Assembly: GCF_022568815.1 (NCBI RefSeq)
Contig: NZ_JAKZHX010000005.1
Span: forward strand, 186,001 to 250,000
DNA: 64,000 nt
Direction: 5' to 3'
DNA from: Undibacterium paludis
GTDB lineage: Bacteria > Pseudomonadota > Gammaproteobacteria > Burkholderiales > Burkholderiaceae_D
The translations under genes and the position numbers were made by a program. Below, piece after piece: positions 1 through 8,855 of this stretch (the stretch's first letter is position 1; each line of letters begins with the position of its first letter). The notes beneath the pieces are model-generated. The model searched no databases, had not been told where the DNA came from, and was given only the letters and a program-made list of their open reading frames with translations.

Positions 1-985
1 GTGTATTGGTGGCCTGGGCGATAAAGACGGCGGCCAGGGTCAGGTAGATGGAAAAAGCGTCGAGGTTGAAAGAATAGCCAGTGGGTATCACCAGGCCCAC
101 AGTAGTGTCCTTGATACCCAGGTATTCAAGTTTTTTCATCACTTGCGGCAAAACGCTGTCGGATGAAGCCGTCGCCAGTACCACCAGCAATTCTTCACGC
201 AGGTACTGGATGAACTTGAAGATATTAAAACCAGCCAGGCGCAGGATAAAGCCGAGTACGCCAAACACAAACACAATCACCGCACCGTAAAACAGCATCA
301 CCAGAAAACCCAGTTGCTTGAGCGAGCCTATGCCATATTTGCCTACCGTAAAAGCAATGGCCCCGAACACACCGAGCGGCGCCAGCTTGATGATGAAAGA
401 CATGCATTTGAAGAAGACTTCAGACAGACTGCTGATCATGTCGGCAACCGGACGGGCTTTTTCGCCCACCAGTGACAGGGCACAGCCAAAAATGACGGAG
501 AACAGCAAGACCTGCAAAACATCGCCAGAGGTAAAGGCGCTGATGACCGTCGTGGGTATCAGCTTCAGGATAAATTCAGCAAAGCCTGCGCTTTTGACCT
601 TGTTGGCATTGTCGACATAGGTGCCAAGCGTACTGGCGTCGAGCGATGCAGGGACGATATTCATCCCCTCGCCTGGGTGGAATAAAAAGGCCAGCGCCAG
701 ACCAAGCACCAGGGCAATGGTAGTCACCACTTCAAAATAGATCAGCGCCTTGAGACCGACGCGTCCGACTTTTTTCAATTCACCGGCGCCATAAATACCA
801 TGCACCACGACGCAAAAGACGATCATGGGAATGATCATCTTGATCAGTTTGATAAAGCCGTCACCAACCGGTTTCAGGCTGACGCCAACACCAGGGGAAA
901 AGACCCCGACCAGTATCCCTACTGCCAGGGCGATCAGCACCTGACCAAATAGTGATTTGAAGAGTGGTTTGAATACGCGCTGCAC
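1..985 (-). CDS. dctA: C4-dicarboxylate/cation symporter, DctA type (3' end outside window)
   Basis: Read on the minus strand from a GTG at 985 behind a strong CAGGAGGTAG ribosome site. The 328 codons present stay open to the window edge, so the C-terminus is missing. The protein is a multi-span membrane protein of the DAACS (SLC1-like) family. It shows the serine-rich re-entrant loop (LATASSDSVLPQVM) followed by the conserved IPTGYSFNLD and FIAQATN stretches typical of E. coli DctA, which imports succinate, fumarate and malate with cations across the inner membrane. The alternative is a related GltP-type glutamate carrier; the IPTGYSFNLD region favours DctA. No two-component regulator is visible next to it. 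Confidence 0.88.
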   Translation of the reverse strand, partial: MQRVFKPLFKSLFGQVLIALAVGILVGVFSPGVGVSLKPVGDGFIKLIKMIIPMIVFCVVVHGIYGAGELKKVGRVGLKALIYFEVVTTIALVLGLALAFLFHPGEGMNIVPASLDASTLGTYVDNANKVKSAGFAEFILKLIPTTVISAFTSGDVLQVLLFSVIFGCALSLVGEKARPVADMISSLSEVFFKCMSFIIKLAPLGVFGAIAFTVGKYGIGSLKQLGFLVMLFYGAVIVFVFGVLGFILRLAGFNIFKFIQYLREELLVVLATASSDSVLPQVMKKLEYLGIKDTTVGLVIPTGYSFNLDAFSIYLTLAAVFIAQATNT

Positions 986-1534
986 GACTACCTCCTGAAT
1001 GACTGGTTAGCACTGCGATGGGGAGCTGCTTTTTTCACTACCTGTGTTGAAGTCCTGATGATGCCTGTTGAACCATGTTGCATTACGTTAACGCCTGTGA
1101 ATAGCGGCATCGTGCGTCTTTGCTATCTCCCCGGTTTGGGGTTCGCCTTGGGAAAAAGCCGGGTCGGGAGTGTATTTCCCATCGCAAATCCGTTCGCTTG
1201 CTACACGCCCCCATCCCCACACTAACCCTCCCCTTGAAGGGGAGGGGATTGATGGACGGTTTTCCATCCGCCAAATCTCTGGGCTGAATTTGAGTTGTGA
1301 TGCGTTTTTGATCTGTATTTTGCTTCCCTGTTGGATCAAATATACTGCATCCAATTTTTGTATGCAATAAATGGATTCAATAGTAGAATCCAAAAAACCA
1401 CAAAACAACAAGAGCCACAAAACGACGCTTCCTGGCAGATTGCTGGCTGATTTCTGGCAGTTTCCGCGTAGCAAAATCAGGACCACATCAAGATCAAGCA
1501 GCCATCCAATAACAGACACCGGAGGAGACACCCT
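986..1534. other. Intergenic region with a short palindromic repeat
   Basis: A 549-bp gap between the divergent dctA-like gene and the amidohydrolase operon, holding promoters for both. No convincing gene is present. It contains a G/C-rich hairpin at 1226-1246 and an A/T-rich stretch near 1320-1390 with an imperfect inverted repeat around TGCAT/ATGCA that could be an operator for a GntR- or LysR-type regulator. The operator idea is only a suggestion. Confidence 0.5.
1226..1246. repeat. Palindromic intergenic hairpin
   Basis: The arms CCCTCCCCTT and AAGGGGAGGG are perfect reverse complements around a single base, in practice a 7-bp stem with a TTGAA loop. There is no downstream T-run, so it is more likely a dispersed intergenic palindrome than a terminator. 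This type of palindrome is widespread between bacterial genes. Confidence 0.6.
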
Positions 1535-2824
1535 ATGCCGAGCAAGATGCATTCCTGCACACCAACTGACCTGCCCAGCTTTGCAGATTGTGCCGCGCAA
1601 ATCATGGACAGGGCCGATGTCCTGGCACAACACAGCGACGTACCCGATATGCTCACGCGCACTTATCTGACACCGGCGCACCACAATGCGGCAGCCCAGC
1701 TGGCCGACTGGATGTGCGCCGCCGGCATGAGCGTGCGACGTGATGCGGCAGGCAATGTGATCGGCCGCTATGAAGGTCTGACAGCCCGTGCCCCCGCCCT
1801 GCTGACCGGCTCGCATTTTGATACCGTGCGTAATGCCGGCAAATACGATGGCAACCTTGGCATACTGCTGCCGCTGGCCTGCGTGGCCAGATGGCATGCA
1901 GCGGGCAGGCGCTTCCCGTTTGCGATAGAGATCATCGGTTTTGCCGAAGAAGAAGGCGTGCGCTTCAAAGCCACTCTGCTAGGCAGCCGTGCCGCTGCCG
2001 GCAGTTTTGATATGGCCGTTCTCGACAATCTTGACGACAGCGGGCTGAGCATGCGCGAAGTGATGCAGGCATCCGGCTTTCATCCGGCTGGCCTGGCCAA
2101 AGCCGCCTACGACCCGGCCAGCGTGCTGGCCTTTGTTGAAATGCATATAGAACAAGGCCCGGTCCTGCTCAATGAAGAACTGGCGCTCGGTGTGGTCACG
2201 GCCATTTCCGGTGCGACCCGCTTCATGGTGGAGGCAGAGGGCCTGGCCGGTCACGCAGGCACCGCCCCCATGGGATTGCGGCGCGATGCCGCCATGGCCG
2301 CTGCCGAAGTCGGCCTGTATATAGAAAAACGCTGCCAGGGCATACCCGGCCTGGTCGGCACGGTTGGTCAGTTCACCGTACCCAACGGGGCCACCAATGT
2401 CGTGCCGGGCAAGGCCGTGTTTTCCATCGACATACGCGCCGAGCAGGATGCGGTGCGTGAACAGGCCGTAGCCGATGTGCTGGCAGAAATTGAGCGCATC
2501 GCTGACCGCCGCCGCGTACAGTTTGCCGTGCGCAAGACCCATGATGCACCCAGTGTGCCCTGTGCACCCTGGCTGCAGCAACAGGTCGCCAGCGCCATAC
2601 AGCATTGCGAGTTGCCCGTGCGCCACCTGCCCTCGGGCGCCGGCCATGACGCCATGGCGATGGCAGCCATTACCGATGTCGCCATGCTGTTTGTACGCTG
2701 CGGCAATGGCGGCATCAGCCATCATCCCGATGAAATCATGACAGCAGAAGATGCCGCTCTGGCCGCACAGGCATTCACTTATTTTGCTGAACACTTTACT
2801 GCCCACTTCCCTACGGAGGAATAA
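1535..2824 (+). CDS. Zn-dependent amidase, hydantoinase/carbamoylase family (AllC-like)
   Basis: 429 aa, ATG behind GGAGGAGACACCCT. M20 metallopeptidase-fold amidohydrolase of the allantoate amidohydrolase / N-carbamoyl-amino-acid amidohydrolase / beta-ureidopropionase group. Metal and catalytic residues are in place: GSHFDTV (H94, D96), KYDG (D105, bridging), EEE (137-139), and HIEQGP from H203, with a dimerisation lid in the middle (about 210-330). These enzymes hydrolyse a carbamoyl or ureido C-N bond in purine or pyrimidine breakdown or in carbamoyl-amino-acid salvage. The exact substrate cannot be read from sequence. The next gene starts 4 bp after this stop, with its ribosome site overlapping the end of this gene, so the two form an operon. 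Confidence 0.88.
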   Translation: MPSKMHSCTPTDLPSFADCAAQIMDRADVLAQHSDVPDMLTRTYLTPAHHNAAAQLADWMCAAGMSVRRDAAGNVIGRYEGLTARAPALLTGSHFDTVRNAGKYDGNLGILLPLACVARWHAAGRRFPFAIEIIGFAEEEGVRFKATLLGSRAAAGSFDMAVLDNLDDSGLSMREVMQASGFHPAGLAKAAYDPASVLAFVEMHIEQGPVLLNEELALGVVTAISGATRFMVEAEGLAGHAGTAPMGLRRDAAMAAAEVGLYIEKRCQGIPGLVGTVGQFTVPNGATNVVPGKAVFSIDIRAEQDAVREQAVADVLAEIERIADRRRVQFAVRKTHDAPSVPCAPWLQQQVASAIQHCELPVRHLPSGAGHDAMAMAAITDVAMLFVRCGNGGISHHPDEIMTAEDAALAAQAFTYFAEHFTAHFPTEE

Positions 2825-2828
2825 GACG

Positions 2829-4052
2829 ATGAACAAACATCAACAACTCGACGCCTGGATAGACGCCCACTTCGACGAGCAGGTCAAGTTCCTGCAAGAA
2901 CTGGTGCGCGTGCCGACAGACACACCACCCGGTAATAATGCCCCGCACGCAGAACGCACCGCTGACCTGTTGCAGGACATGGGGATTGTTGCAACAAAAC
3001 ATGCCGTCCCCGACAGCGAAGTCAAGGCCGCCGGCCTGCAAAGCATCACCAACCTGCTGGTGCGCCGGACTTATGGCCCCGGCAGGACCGTGCTGCTCAA
3101 TGCCCATGGCGACGTGGTGCCACCCGGTGAGGGCTGGACCAAAGACCCCTATGGCGGCGAGATCATCGATGGCAAGATCTATGGCCGCGCCACGGCTGTC
3201 AGCAAATGCGATTTCTCGACCTATACCTTTGCCCTGCGTGCCCTGGAAGCGGTTGCCAGACCGACTGCCGGTACGCTGGAATTGCTATTTACCTATGATG
3301 AAGAATTCGGTGGTGAAGTCGGCCCGGGCTGGATGTTGAAACATAACTTGATCAAGCCTGACCTGATGATTGCTGCCGGTTTCTCTTACCAGGTCATCAC
3401 TGCCCATAATGGCTGTTTGCAGATGGAAGTGACGGTCCACGGCAAGATGGCCCATGCAGCCATCCCTGACTCTGGCATCGATGCCTTGCAGGCAACAGTC
3501 AAAATCCTGAATGCCCTGTATGCACAGAACACCCTGTACAAGCAGGTCACCTCCAAAGTGGAAGGCATTACCCATCCTTACCTGAATGTGGGAGTGATAG
3601 AAGGCGGCACCAATACCAATGTCATCCCTGGCCGTGTCAGCTTCAAGCTGGACCGTCGCATGATACCGGAAGAAGATCCGGCAGAGGTTGAAGCGACGCT
3701 GCGCCAGTTGATCAGCGATACCGCGGCAGAGCTGCCCGGCATCCGTGTTGAGGTCAAACGCATCCTGCTGGCGAACTCCATGCGTCCGCTGCCGGGCAAT
3801 ACACCGCTGGTAGCCGCGATACAACAGCATGGTGAGACCGTGTTTGGGGAAGCGATTCCGGCCCTGGGTACGCCGCTCTACACCGATGTGCGGCTGTTCT
3901 CGGAAGCGGGCATCCCTGGGGTCATCTATGGTGCGGGGCCAAGGACGGTGCTGGAATCCCATGCCAAGCGGGCCGATGAGCGTCTGGACCTGGAAGACTT
4001 GCGCAAGGCGACCAAGGTGATTGCACGCAGTCTGGCGGATTTATTGCAATAA
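2829..4052 (+). CDS. M20 family peptidase/deacylase (ArgE/DapE-like)
   Basis: 407 aa from ATG 2829, preceded by ACGGAGGAATAAG; a longer reading frame upstream overlaps the previous gene and has no ribosome site. Catalytic zinc-site start H93-G-D95 and the general-base pair EE (158-159, in TYDEEFGG) are present, with the typical inserted dimerisation domain (about 190-310). Where most M20 enzymes have the bridging Asp in a GRGxxDxKG motif, this one reads GRATAVSKCDF with Ser125 at that place. It probably acts on an acylated or carbamoylated amino-acid-like substrate in the same pathway as the upstream amidase. Co-transcription is very likely. Confidence 0.82.
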   Translation: MNKHQQLDAWIDAHFDEQVKFLQELVRVPTDTPPGNNAPHAERTADLLQDMGIVATKHAVPDSEVKAAGLQSITNLLVRRTYGPGRTVLLNAHGDVVPPGEGWTKDPYGGEIIDGKIYGRATAVSKCDFSTYTFALRALEAVARPTAGTLELLFTYDEEFGGEVGPGWMLKHNLIKPDLMIAAGFSYQVITAHNGCLQMEVTVHGKMAHAAIPDSGIDALQATVKILNALYAQNTLYKQVTSKVEGITHPYLNVGVIEGGTNTNVIPGRVSFKLDRRMIPEEDPAEVEATLRQLISDTAAELPGIRVEVKRILLANSMRPLPGNTPLVAAIQQHGETVFGEAIPALGTPLYTDVRLFSEAGIPGVIYGAGPRTVLESHAKRADERLDLEDLRKATKVIARSLADLLQ

Positions 4053-4099
4053 AGCAGCAGCATTTCCACAGCAGTTACCACTCCCATCACCTATGATGT

Positions 4100-4124
4100 T
4101 ATTGGTCAGGCATACTGACCAATA
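4100..4124. promoter_or_regulatory. Perfect 10-bp inverted repeat between genes
   Basis: TATTGGTCAG, five-base spacer GCATA, then CTGACCAATA. The stem lies 48 bp after the peptidase stop and 40 bp before the solute-binding protein start. No T-run follows, so it may be an operator for the downstream gene or a Rho-linked 3'-end hairpin. Confidence 0.45.
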
Positions 4125-4163
4125 GCAATCGGTTGATGATCCCTCTTTTGAAAGGCGGTATCC

Positions 4164-4901
4164 ATGAATCAGCGCAATTTCTCCATTACCATCCTGACGG
4201 CACTGGCTGCCCTGTCAATAACAGGCCCTGGTATGGCCGATGACAAGATCGTACTTAACTACAATGTGCGCCCGCCGTATATCGTGGAAGAGTCTGACGG
4301 CTCTGCCTCTGGCCTGACGGCGACACCGGCAGCCAATGCCTTCAAGGCGGCAGGCATTGCTGTGACCTGGGCCAAGGCGCCGCCCAACCGGCAACTGGCG
4401 ATGGTGCAGGAAAACAAGGAAAAAAACTGTGCAATAGGCTGGTATAAAACCGAAGAGCGTGAGGGCTTTGCCAGATTCAGCAAAGCCCTGTACCGCGACA
4501 AACCGCCAGTCCTGCTGTTGAACAGCACCGTCAAAGTGAAAGACGGTGCAAAACTCGACGAGGTTTTGAGCATGCCTGGCATCAAGGTGCTGATCAAGGA
4601 GAAATTCTCTTACGGCCATTACATCGATACCGCACTCGCAAAGATCAAACCACAGACGGTGGTATCAAACGGTACCAATACCCAGATGTTGCAACTGGTT
4701 GCCGCCAAATCCGCCGACCTGATGTTTGCCGCGCCGGAAGAAGCCAATTACCTGATAGAACAATCGAATACGGGTAAGGACAAGTTCATCCAGTTCAAGA
4801 CCAGCGACATGCCCGATGGTGGCGAGCGTTACCTGATTTGCAGCAAGAACGTGCCAGATGAGGTAATGGGAAAACTGAACAAGGCGATCAACTTCAAATA
4901 A
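4164..4901 (+). CDS. Periplasmic solute-binding protein, SBP_bac_3-like
   Basis: 245 aa with a clear Sec signal peptide (hydrophobic residues about 8-24, cleavage after GMA before DDK), then a type II periplasmic binding fold resembling the amino-acid-binding family: RPPYIV near 36, NRQLAMV near 79, and a C-terminal lobe with LQLVAAKSADLMFAAPEE. No ABC permease or ATPase is adjacent, which is common for stand-alone family-3 homologues whose role is unknown. A weak GAAAGGCGG lies upstream of the ATG. The stop codon sits inside the ATAAGG that flanks the mobile-element-like repeat that follows. Confidence 0.78.
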   Translation: MNQRNFSITILTALAALSITGPGMADDKIVLNYNVRPPYIVEESDGSASGLTATPAANAFKAAGIAVTWAKAPPNRQLAMVQENKEKNCAIGWYKTEEREGFARFSKALYRDKPPVLLLNSTVKVKDGAKLDEVLSMPGIKVLIKEKFSYGHYIDTALAKIKPQTVVSNGTNTQMLQLVAAKSADLMFAAPEEANYLIEQSNTGKDKFIQFKTSDMPDGGERYLICSKNVPDEVMGKLNKAINFK

Positions 4902-4904
4902 GGC

Positions 4905-5142
4905 AGGACTTACGCAAAATTGCCCCAGACGGTTTTTGCGTCGGCCATGTCTACATCTAAATTGGCACGATGCGCCCAAAATCGTCATTCCCGCGTGCTT
5001 TCAGCGGGAATCCATCGTTAATCAACTCGCGCAGACAGTAAGATGGGCGAGGCTGATCAAGCATGGATACCCGCCTGCGCGGGTATGACGAATTGGGAAG
5101 TACGGTAAGCTGCAAGCTTTGAGCCCGTTTTGCGTAAGTCCT
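4905..5142. mobile_element. MITE-like element with 15-bp perfect terminal inverted repeats
   Basis: The left end AGGACTTACGCAAAA (4905-4919) is the exact reverse complement of the right end TTTTGCGTAAGTCCT (5128-5142). ATAAGG occurs at 4898-4903 and again at 5143-5148, which could be a target-site duplication with one extra C on the left. The interior has no ORF but holds two oppositely oriented palindromes (near 4983-5015 and 5064-5092) built on TCATTCCCGC and GGGTATGA. The size of about 240 bp, ends and lack of genes fit a non-autonomous transposable element. The remaining gap to 5239 shows nothing else. Confidence 0.65.
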
Positions 5143-5239
5143 ATAAGGTTTATTGCAAACTCATCAGCGATCCGTATACCCGTATACACGATGTACGGAT
5201 CGCAAGTATCAATGAACGATGACTTGTCCCGGCAAGTCC

Positions 5240-5980
5240 TTACCGGAATATCGCCGACCACCCTGGTGCCGGTGTGATAATGCCATCCTTGTCAAGGCTG
5301 GCTTCCTTCGCTGAAAAACTGGCGCAATAGATTTTATTCTGCAGCATGTCCTTGTCTTCCTTCGTGGCCGGGCGGCTGCTTTCTTCCGTTCCGGTCATGC
5401 TCACTACCTGGTCCTTGTCAGGGTAGCAAATGCCGATTTCACGTACCGAAGGAATGAAGATACGCCAGTACCAGGGCACGATCTCGGCCAGGGCGGCGCG
5501 GGCGGCCGCTATCGATTCGGTGATCTCGCTATATTTGATGGTGTCGCCCCCCAGTTTGGGGACAAACTGCATATGTACATTGAATGATCCACGCTTTTTG
5601 TTGGTGACAAAATCTGCGCCGTCGGCAAGGGCTGCCGTATCAAGCGGGACATGGATAAAACCTGTGGGACTGATATCGATTTTGCGCCGGGTATTGGGGC
5701 CATCCAGGTAAATGCTCAGGTCCGGCACCGGCTGCATGCCGGTTTTGACGGTGGCCCTGAACAGCATTTCCACCTTGTCCTTGCTGGCGGCACGTACCTT
5801 GGTGATGGTCTCATACGCCATTTTATAAGGCATGATGGCAGGGTCTTTGACGGCCTTGACTTCAACGCTTTGCGTCTCTTCTTCAGGGGTCGTGGTCTGT
5901 GCCCATGCATGATTGAAAACCATACAGGCCAGCAAACCCAGACTGGCAGATGTGATTGAAGATGCAGAATGTTGGCGCAT
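5240..5980 (-). CDS. Exported protein of unknown function
   Basis: 246 aa when started at the ATG at 5980, chosen because it gives a normal Sec signal peptide (MRQHS..., hydrophobic core, cleavage near AWAQ). A further in-frame ATG at 6028 would add 16 residues before the signal. The mature protein is mixed alpha/beta with the conserved-looking YETITKVRAASKDKVEM near residue 50, LDISPTGFIHVPL-type strands, and PWYWRIFIPSVREIGICYPD near 175. I do not recognise the family with certainty; it resembles DUF2987-type periplasmic proteins. Monocistronic by position. Confidence 0.65.
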   Translation of the reverse strand: MRQHSASSITSASLGLLACMVFNHAWAQTTTPEEETQSVEVKAVKDPAIMPYKMAYETITKVRAASKDKVEMLFRATVKTGMQPVPDLSIYLDGPNTRRKIDISPTGFIHVPLDTAALADGADFVTNKKRGSFNVHMQFVPKLGGDTIKYSEITESIAAARAALAEIVPWYWRIFIPSVREIGICYPDKDQVVSMTGTEESSRPATKEDKDMLQNKIYCASFSAKEASLDKDGIITPAPGWSAIFR

Positions 5981-6369
5981 GGTCTGATATCCCGGAAAAT
6001 GATTGCATGATGAATTGATCGGCTTCATGCCAGGACGCAGAGTGTCCTCATTTTACAGAACAAACACCAGCCTGCGATGACAAGTAGCACTGACCAGCCC
6101 TTGAGGTACTGCAGCACAGTACCTCAGCGACATGAGATTTTCATCAACGCCAGGGCTTATTGCCAGCCGTCCGCGCAGAAAAAAACGGACGGCTGCCAGA
6201 TACTCACTGGCACATTGTCAACAGTTACACCCGCCTAAATCAGCCTGCGCTGACCAGATAATCAAAACCATATTGCTGGTCTGCCTCCCCGGTAAAGTCA
6301 TAATAGCCGGACAGGCGGGAATGAGGGTTTGGGGTACATTGTGCTCATTGCATGGAGGCACTTCCGTAT
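5981..6369. other. Intergenic region, hairpin only
   Basis: Holds the promoter of the exported-protein gene at its left end. A perfect 10-bp stem CAGCCGTCCG (6164-6173) with CGGACGGCTG (6186-6195) encloses an A-rich loop. It has no T-run and is a weak terminator candidate. The short plus-strand frame here looks non-coding. Confidence 0.4.
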
Positions 6370-6771
6370 TCAGAGAACTGTAGCGCCAGCGGTCTCATAC
6401 AGTTCCAGCGGCAAGTCATCCGGGTCAGCAAAGAAGGTGTAAAGCTTGCCGGTAAATTCGTCCCTGCGTATCTCTTCCACTGCCACACCCTTTGCTTCCA
6501 GCGCCAGTTTGCATTGCGCCACGTCGGCAACGGCAAATGCCAGATGGCGCAAGCCTTGGGCTTCAGGTCTGCTGGGTCTGGCGGGTGAATTGGGGAAAGA
6601 AAACAGTTCAAGCTGTGACCCGTCCGGCAAGGCCAGGTCCAGCTTGTAAGAATCGCGGGCAGCACGGTAATGTTCTGCGACAATGCGCAGGCCCAGGATG
6701 TTGATGTAGAAATCTTTCGACCGCTGGTAGTCAGAACAAATGATGGCGGCGTGGTGTATGCGTAGCAGCAT
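6370..6771 (-). CDS. VOC-family protein, YaeR/GloA2-like
   Basis: 133 aa from ATG 6771. Closely resembles E. coli YaeR, the glyoxalase I-like metalloprotein: IHHAAIICSDY near residue 5 (metal His), ILGLRIVAEHYRAARDSYKLDL near 24, LELFSFP, RPSRPEAQGLRHLAFAV (second metal His) and a terminal LPLELYE with the last metal Glu. All expected metal ligands are visible. Members sit in the vicinal-oxygen-chelate fold; the physiological substrate is not established, although glyoxalase or fosfomycin-resistance-like activities have been proposed. The longer frame to 6846 would add residues with no family match. Confidence 0.85.
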   Translation of the reverse strand: MLLRIHHAAIICSDYQRSKDFYINILGLRIVAEHYRAARDSYKLDLALPDGSQLELFSFPNSPARPSRPEAQGLRHLAFAVADVAQCKLALEAKGVAVEEIRRDEFTGKLYTFFADPDDLPLELYETAGATVL

Positions 6772-6887
6772 GATATTGAACAGGGTGCAGTGGGGGTAGC
6801 AATCAGGCTTGCAGTATAACCCCGCGCGGCAAATGGATGGCGACACAGGCCGCCATCCAGATCACATCGCTTCAGACCGAGAGAGTT

Positions 6888-8555
6888 TTATTCACGCGGG
6901 CCAGGTATGTCCCTGCCATTCTGATGCAGCACCAGGCCAGTCACCGCACCGGCAGCATTACGTTTGAAGCTCAGTTGCGCATCCACCGCCTTGTAGAAGA
7001 ATTCGTCACGGGCAGAGGCGAATACCGGAAGGCGCGGCTGGTTGCTTGCCTGGGCAAACAACTGCCCGCCGTCCTCGGTGATACTGATCTTGAAGCTGGG
7101 AGCCAGGGCATAACTGCCCGCATACTGCTTGAGCGCATCGGCAGGCAGGCTGATTTCTGCACGTGCTGCGGGTTCCGGCAGGGCGTCACCTATGCGCGGT
7201 GCGGGCATGACACGACCATCCTGATGCAGGGACAGGCCTTTGATCCTGCCATTGGCATCACGTTCAAAATGCAGGCTGGCTTCAACGGCCTTGTAAAAGA
7301 ATTCGTCCTTCTTGCGCATGAAAACCGGCGCCTGGGGCTGGCCGGTAATGTGTGCCAGCAAGTTCTCCTTGCCTGCCGTGATTTGCAGTATGGCGCCTGG
7401 CGCCAGCTGGTAACGGCCCGTATAGTCAGACATATCGCTAGCGGCAATACGAACCTCTTTTTCTGTCACCGGCGCTGAGGGTGGCACCAAACCATTGAAG
7501 CCGACATCATCGACTGTGACAGCTGCATTGGCCAGTACCACAACACCACGGCTGCCGTCGGCAGTGAATCCTATGAACGAGGCATAACCACCCGTCATGC
7601 CGCTATGGAAAATAACATGCTGTCCGCGTACCACCTGCATGTGCCATGCCAAACCTATCTGGGTGCCAGCAATGCCGCCAGTTCTGTGCGCTTGCTGGGT
7701 CAGACGCAATCCCTTCGGTATGGCATCTGCGGCTGCAGTGTTGGCAGCGGCTTGCATATGCGCTTGCAGGTAACGCAGCATGTCTTGCGCATTGGAGCGC
7801 AGCGCGCCCGCACCGGCCAGGGTCGGGATGTCCCAGTTGGCAGTCGGGCCACCATAGCTGTCGTGGCCAGGTGCAAGCTGGGTTTGCATGGCTGGTGTCA
7901 GGGCGATGCCGGTATCCGGCATGCCCAGCGGGCCGGTGATGCGCGCCTTGACCAGGTCGGCATAACTCATTCCTGCGCGTGTGGCCAGGGCCTGGCCCAG
8001 CAAGCCAAAACCCAGGTTGGAATACTCATACTGGCTGCCGGGTGCACGCGTCATTTTGTAGCCTTGCATGAAGTCCTTGAGATTGGCTACCGTGTAATCG
8101 GCATAAGGGTTGTCATATTGTTTGGGTGCAAAATTGCCGGGCATGCGCGGCAGACCGGAGGTTTGCGTCGCCAGGTCCAGCAGGCTGATGGATTTGCCCT
8201 GGTATTGGGGGATGCTGTAGTCAGGCAGCAGACTGGCCACACTGTCATCCAGCTTGAGCTTGCCTTGGGCAACCATGTCAGCCAGCAGGGTGGCGGTGAA
8301 GGTCTTGCTGACAGAACCGATTTCATACACGGTTTTGGCATCCGGCTTTTGCGGCATTTTTTTTGACAGCACGCCGTAGCCCTGCACCTGCTGATCTTTG
8401 CCGACAATGGTGGCAACCACCAGGCCAGGTACCGCCCCGCTGCTGGCGCGCTGGCTGGCCGTTTTTTGCAGGTTGGCGGCAATCTCATCAGCCTGCGCTG
8501 CAGGGATAAATAATAGCGAACTCAACAGACTGCCCATCAACAAACGGAATTTCAT
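6888..8555 (-). CDS. Beta-lactamase-fold serine hydrolase with duplicated C-terminal domain
   Basis: 555 aa from ATG 8555, preceded by AAGGAAAAACA, with a Sec signal peptide cut after AQA (residue 22). The N-terminal 360 residues are a class C beta-lactamase / DD-peptidase-like hydrolase: S81-V-S-K84 (nucleophile and base), Y178-S-N180, and H317-S-G319 replacing the KTG triad. This pattern is typical of esterase or peptidase members rather than true beta-lactamases. The C-terminus carries two tandem copies of a small DUF3471-like beta domain (about 385-465 and 475-555), each with a DEFFYKAV core and a LxLHQ(D/N)GR ending. Probably periplasmic; substrate unknown. Confidence 0.85.
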   Translation of the reverse strand: MKFRLLMGSLLSSLLFIPAAQADEIAANLQKTASQRASSGAVPGLVVATIVGKDQQVQGYGVLSKKMPQKPDAKTVYEIGSVSKTFTATLLADMVAQGKLKLDDSVASLLPDYSIPQYQGKSISLLDLATQTSGLPRMPGNFAPKQYDNPYADYTVANLKDFMQGYKMTRAPGSQYEYSNLGFGLLGQALATRAGMSYADLVKARITGPLGMPDTGIALTPAMQTQLAPGHDSYGGPTANWDIPTLAGAGALRSNAQDMLRYLQAHMQAAANTAAADAIPKGLRLTQQAHRTGGIAGTQIGLAWHMQVVRGQHVIFHSGMTGGYASFIGFTADGSRGVVVLANAAVTVDDVGFNGLVPPSAPVTEKEVRIAASDMSDYTGRYQLAPGAILQITAGKENLLAHITGQPQAPVFMRKKDEFFYKAVEASLHFERDANGRIKGLSLHQDGRVMPAPRIGDALPEPAARAEISLPADALKQYAGSYALAPSFKISITEDGGQLFAQASNQPRLPVFASARDEFFYKAVDAQLSFKRNAAGAVTGLVLHQNGRDIPGPRE

Positions 8556-8855
8556 TGTTTTTCCTTGTGGTTGAATAAAGGTCTTCCTGGATAGCACCGG
8601 GACATATGGAGTAAAACGCCTGGGATTTTATGCGAGCAAGTGCCATAGTTACAACAATCAGACGCATGCACAAGTGTAGTTATGTGCGCCTAAAGTTGTT
8701 GTAAACACTGAGGGGACAAGTGTAAACAAAATGTAAAGATATGGAATAGGGCAAGAACCCCTGCTCCTGGAAGTTTTATACAGGATTCAAAAGACGCAGG
8801 GATTTCGTCACCTCAGGATGTGGCGGACAGACAGGCAGACTTTAGCAGCTCCCCA

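Noticed and set aside
4905..5142. Intact insertion sequence
   Set aside because: There are inverted ends but no transposase reading frame inside about 240 bp, so only a MITE-like element can be supported.
6888..8555. True class C beta-lactamase resistance gene
   Set aside because: The third motif is HSG instead of KTG and two extra C-terminal domains are present. This fits esterase or peptidase homologues rather than AmpC.
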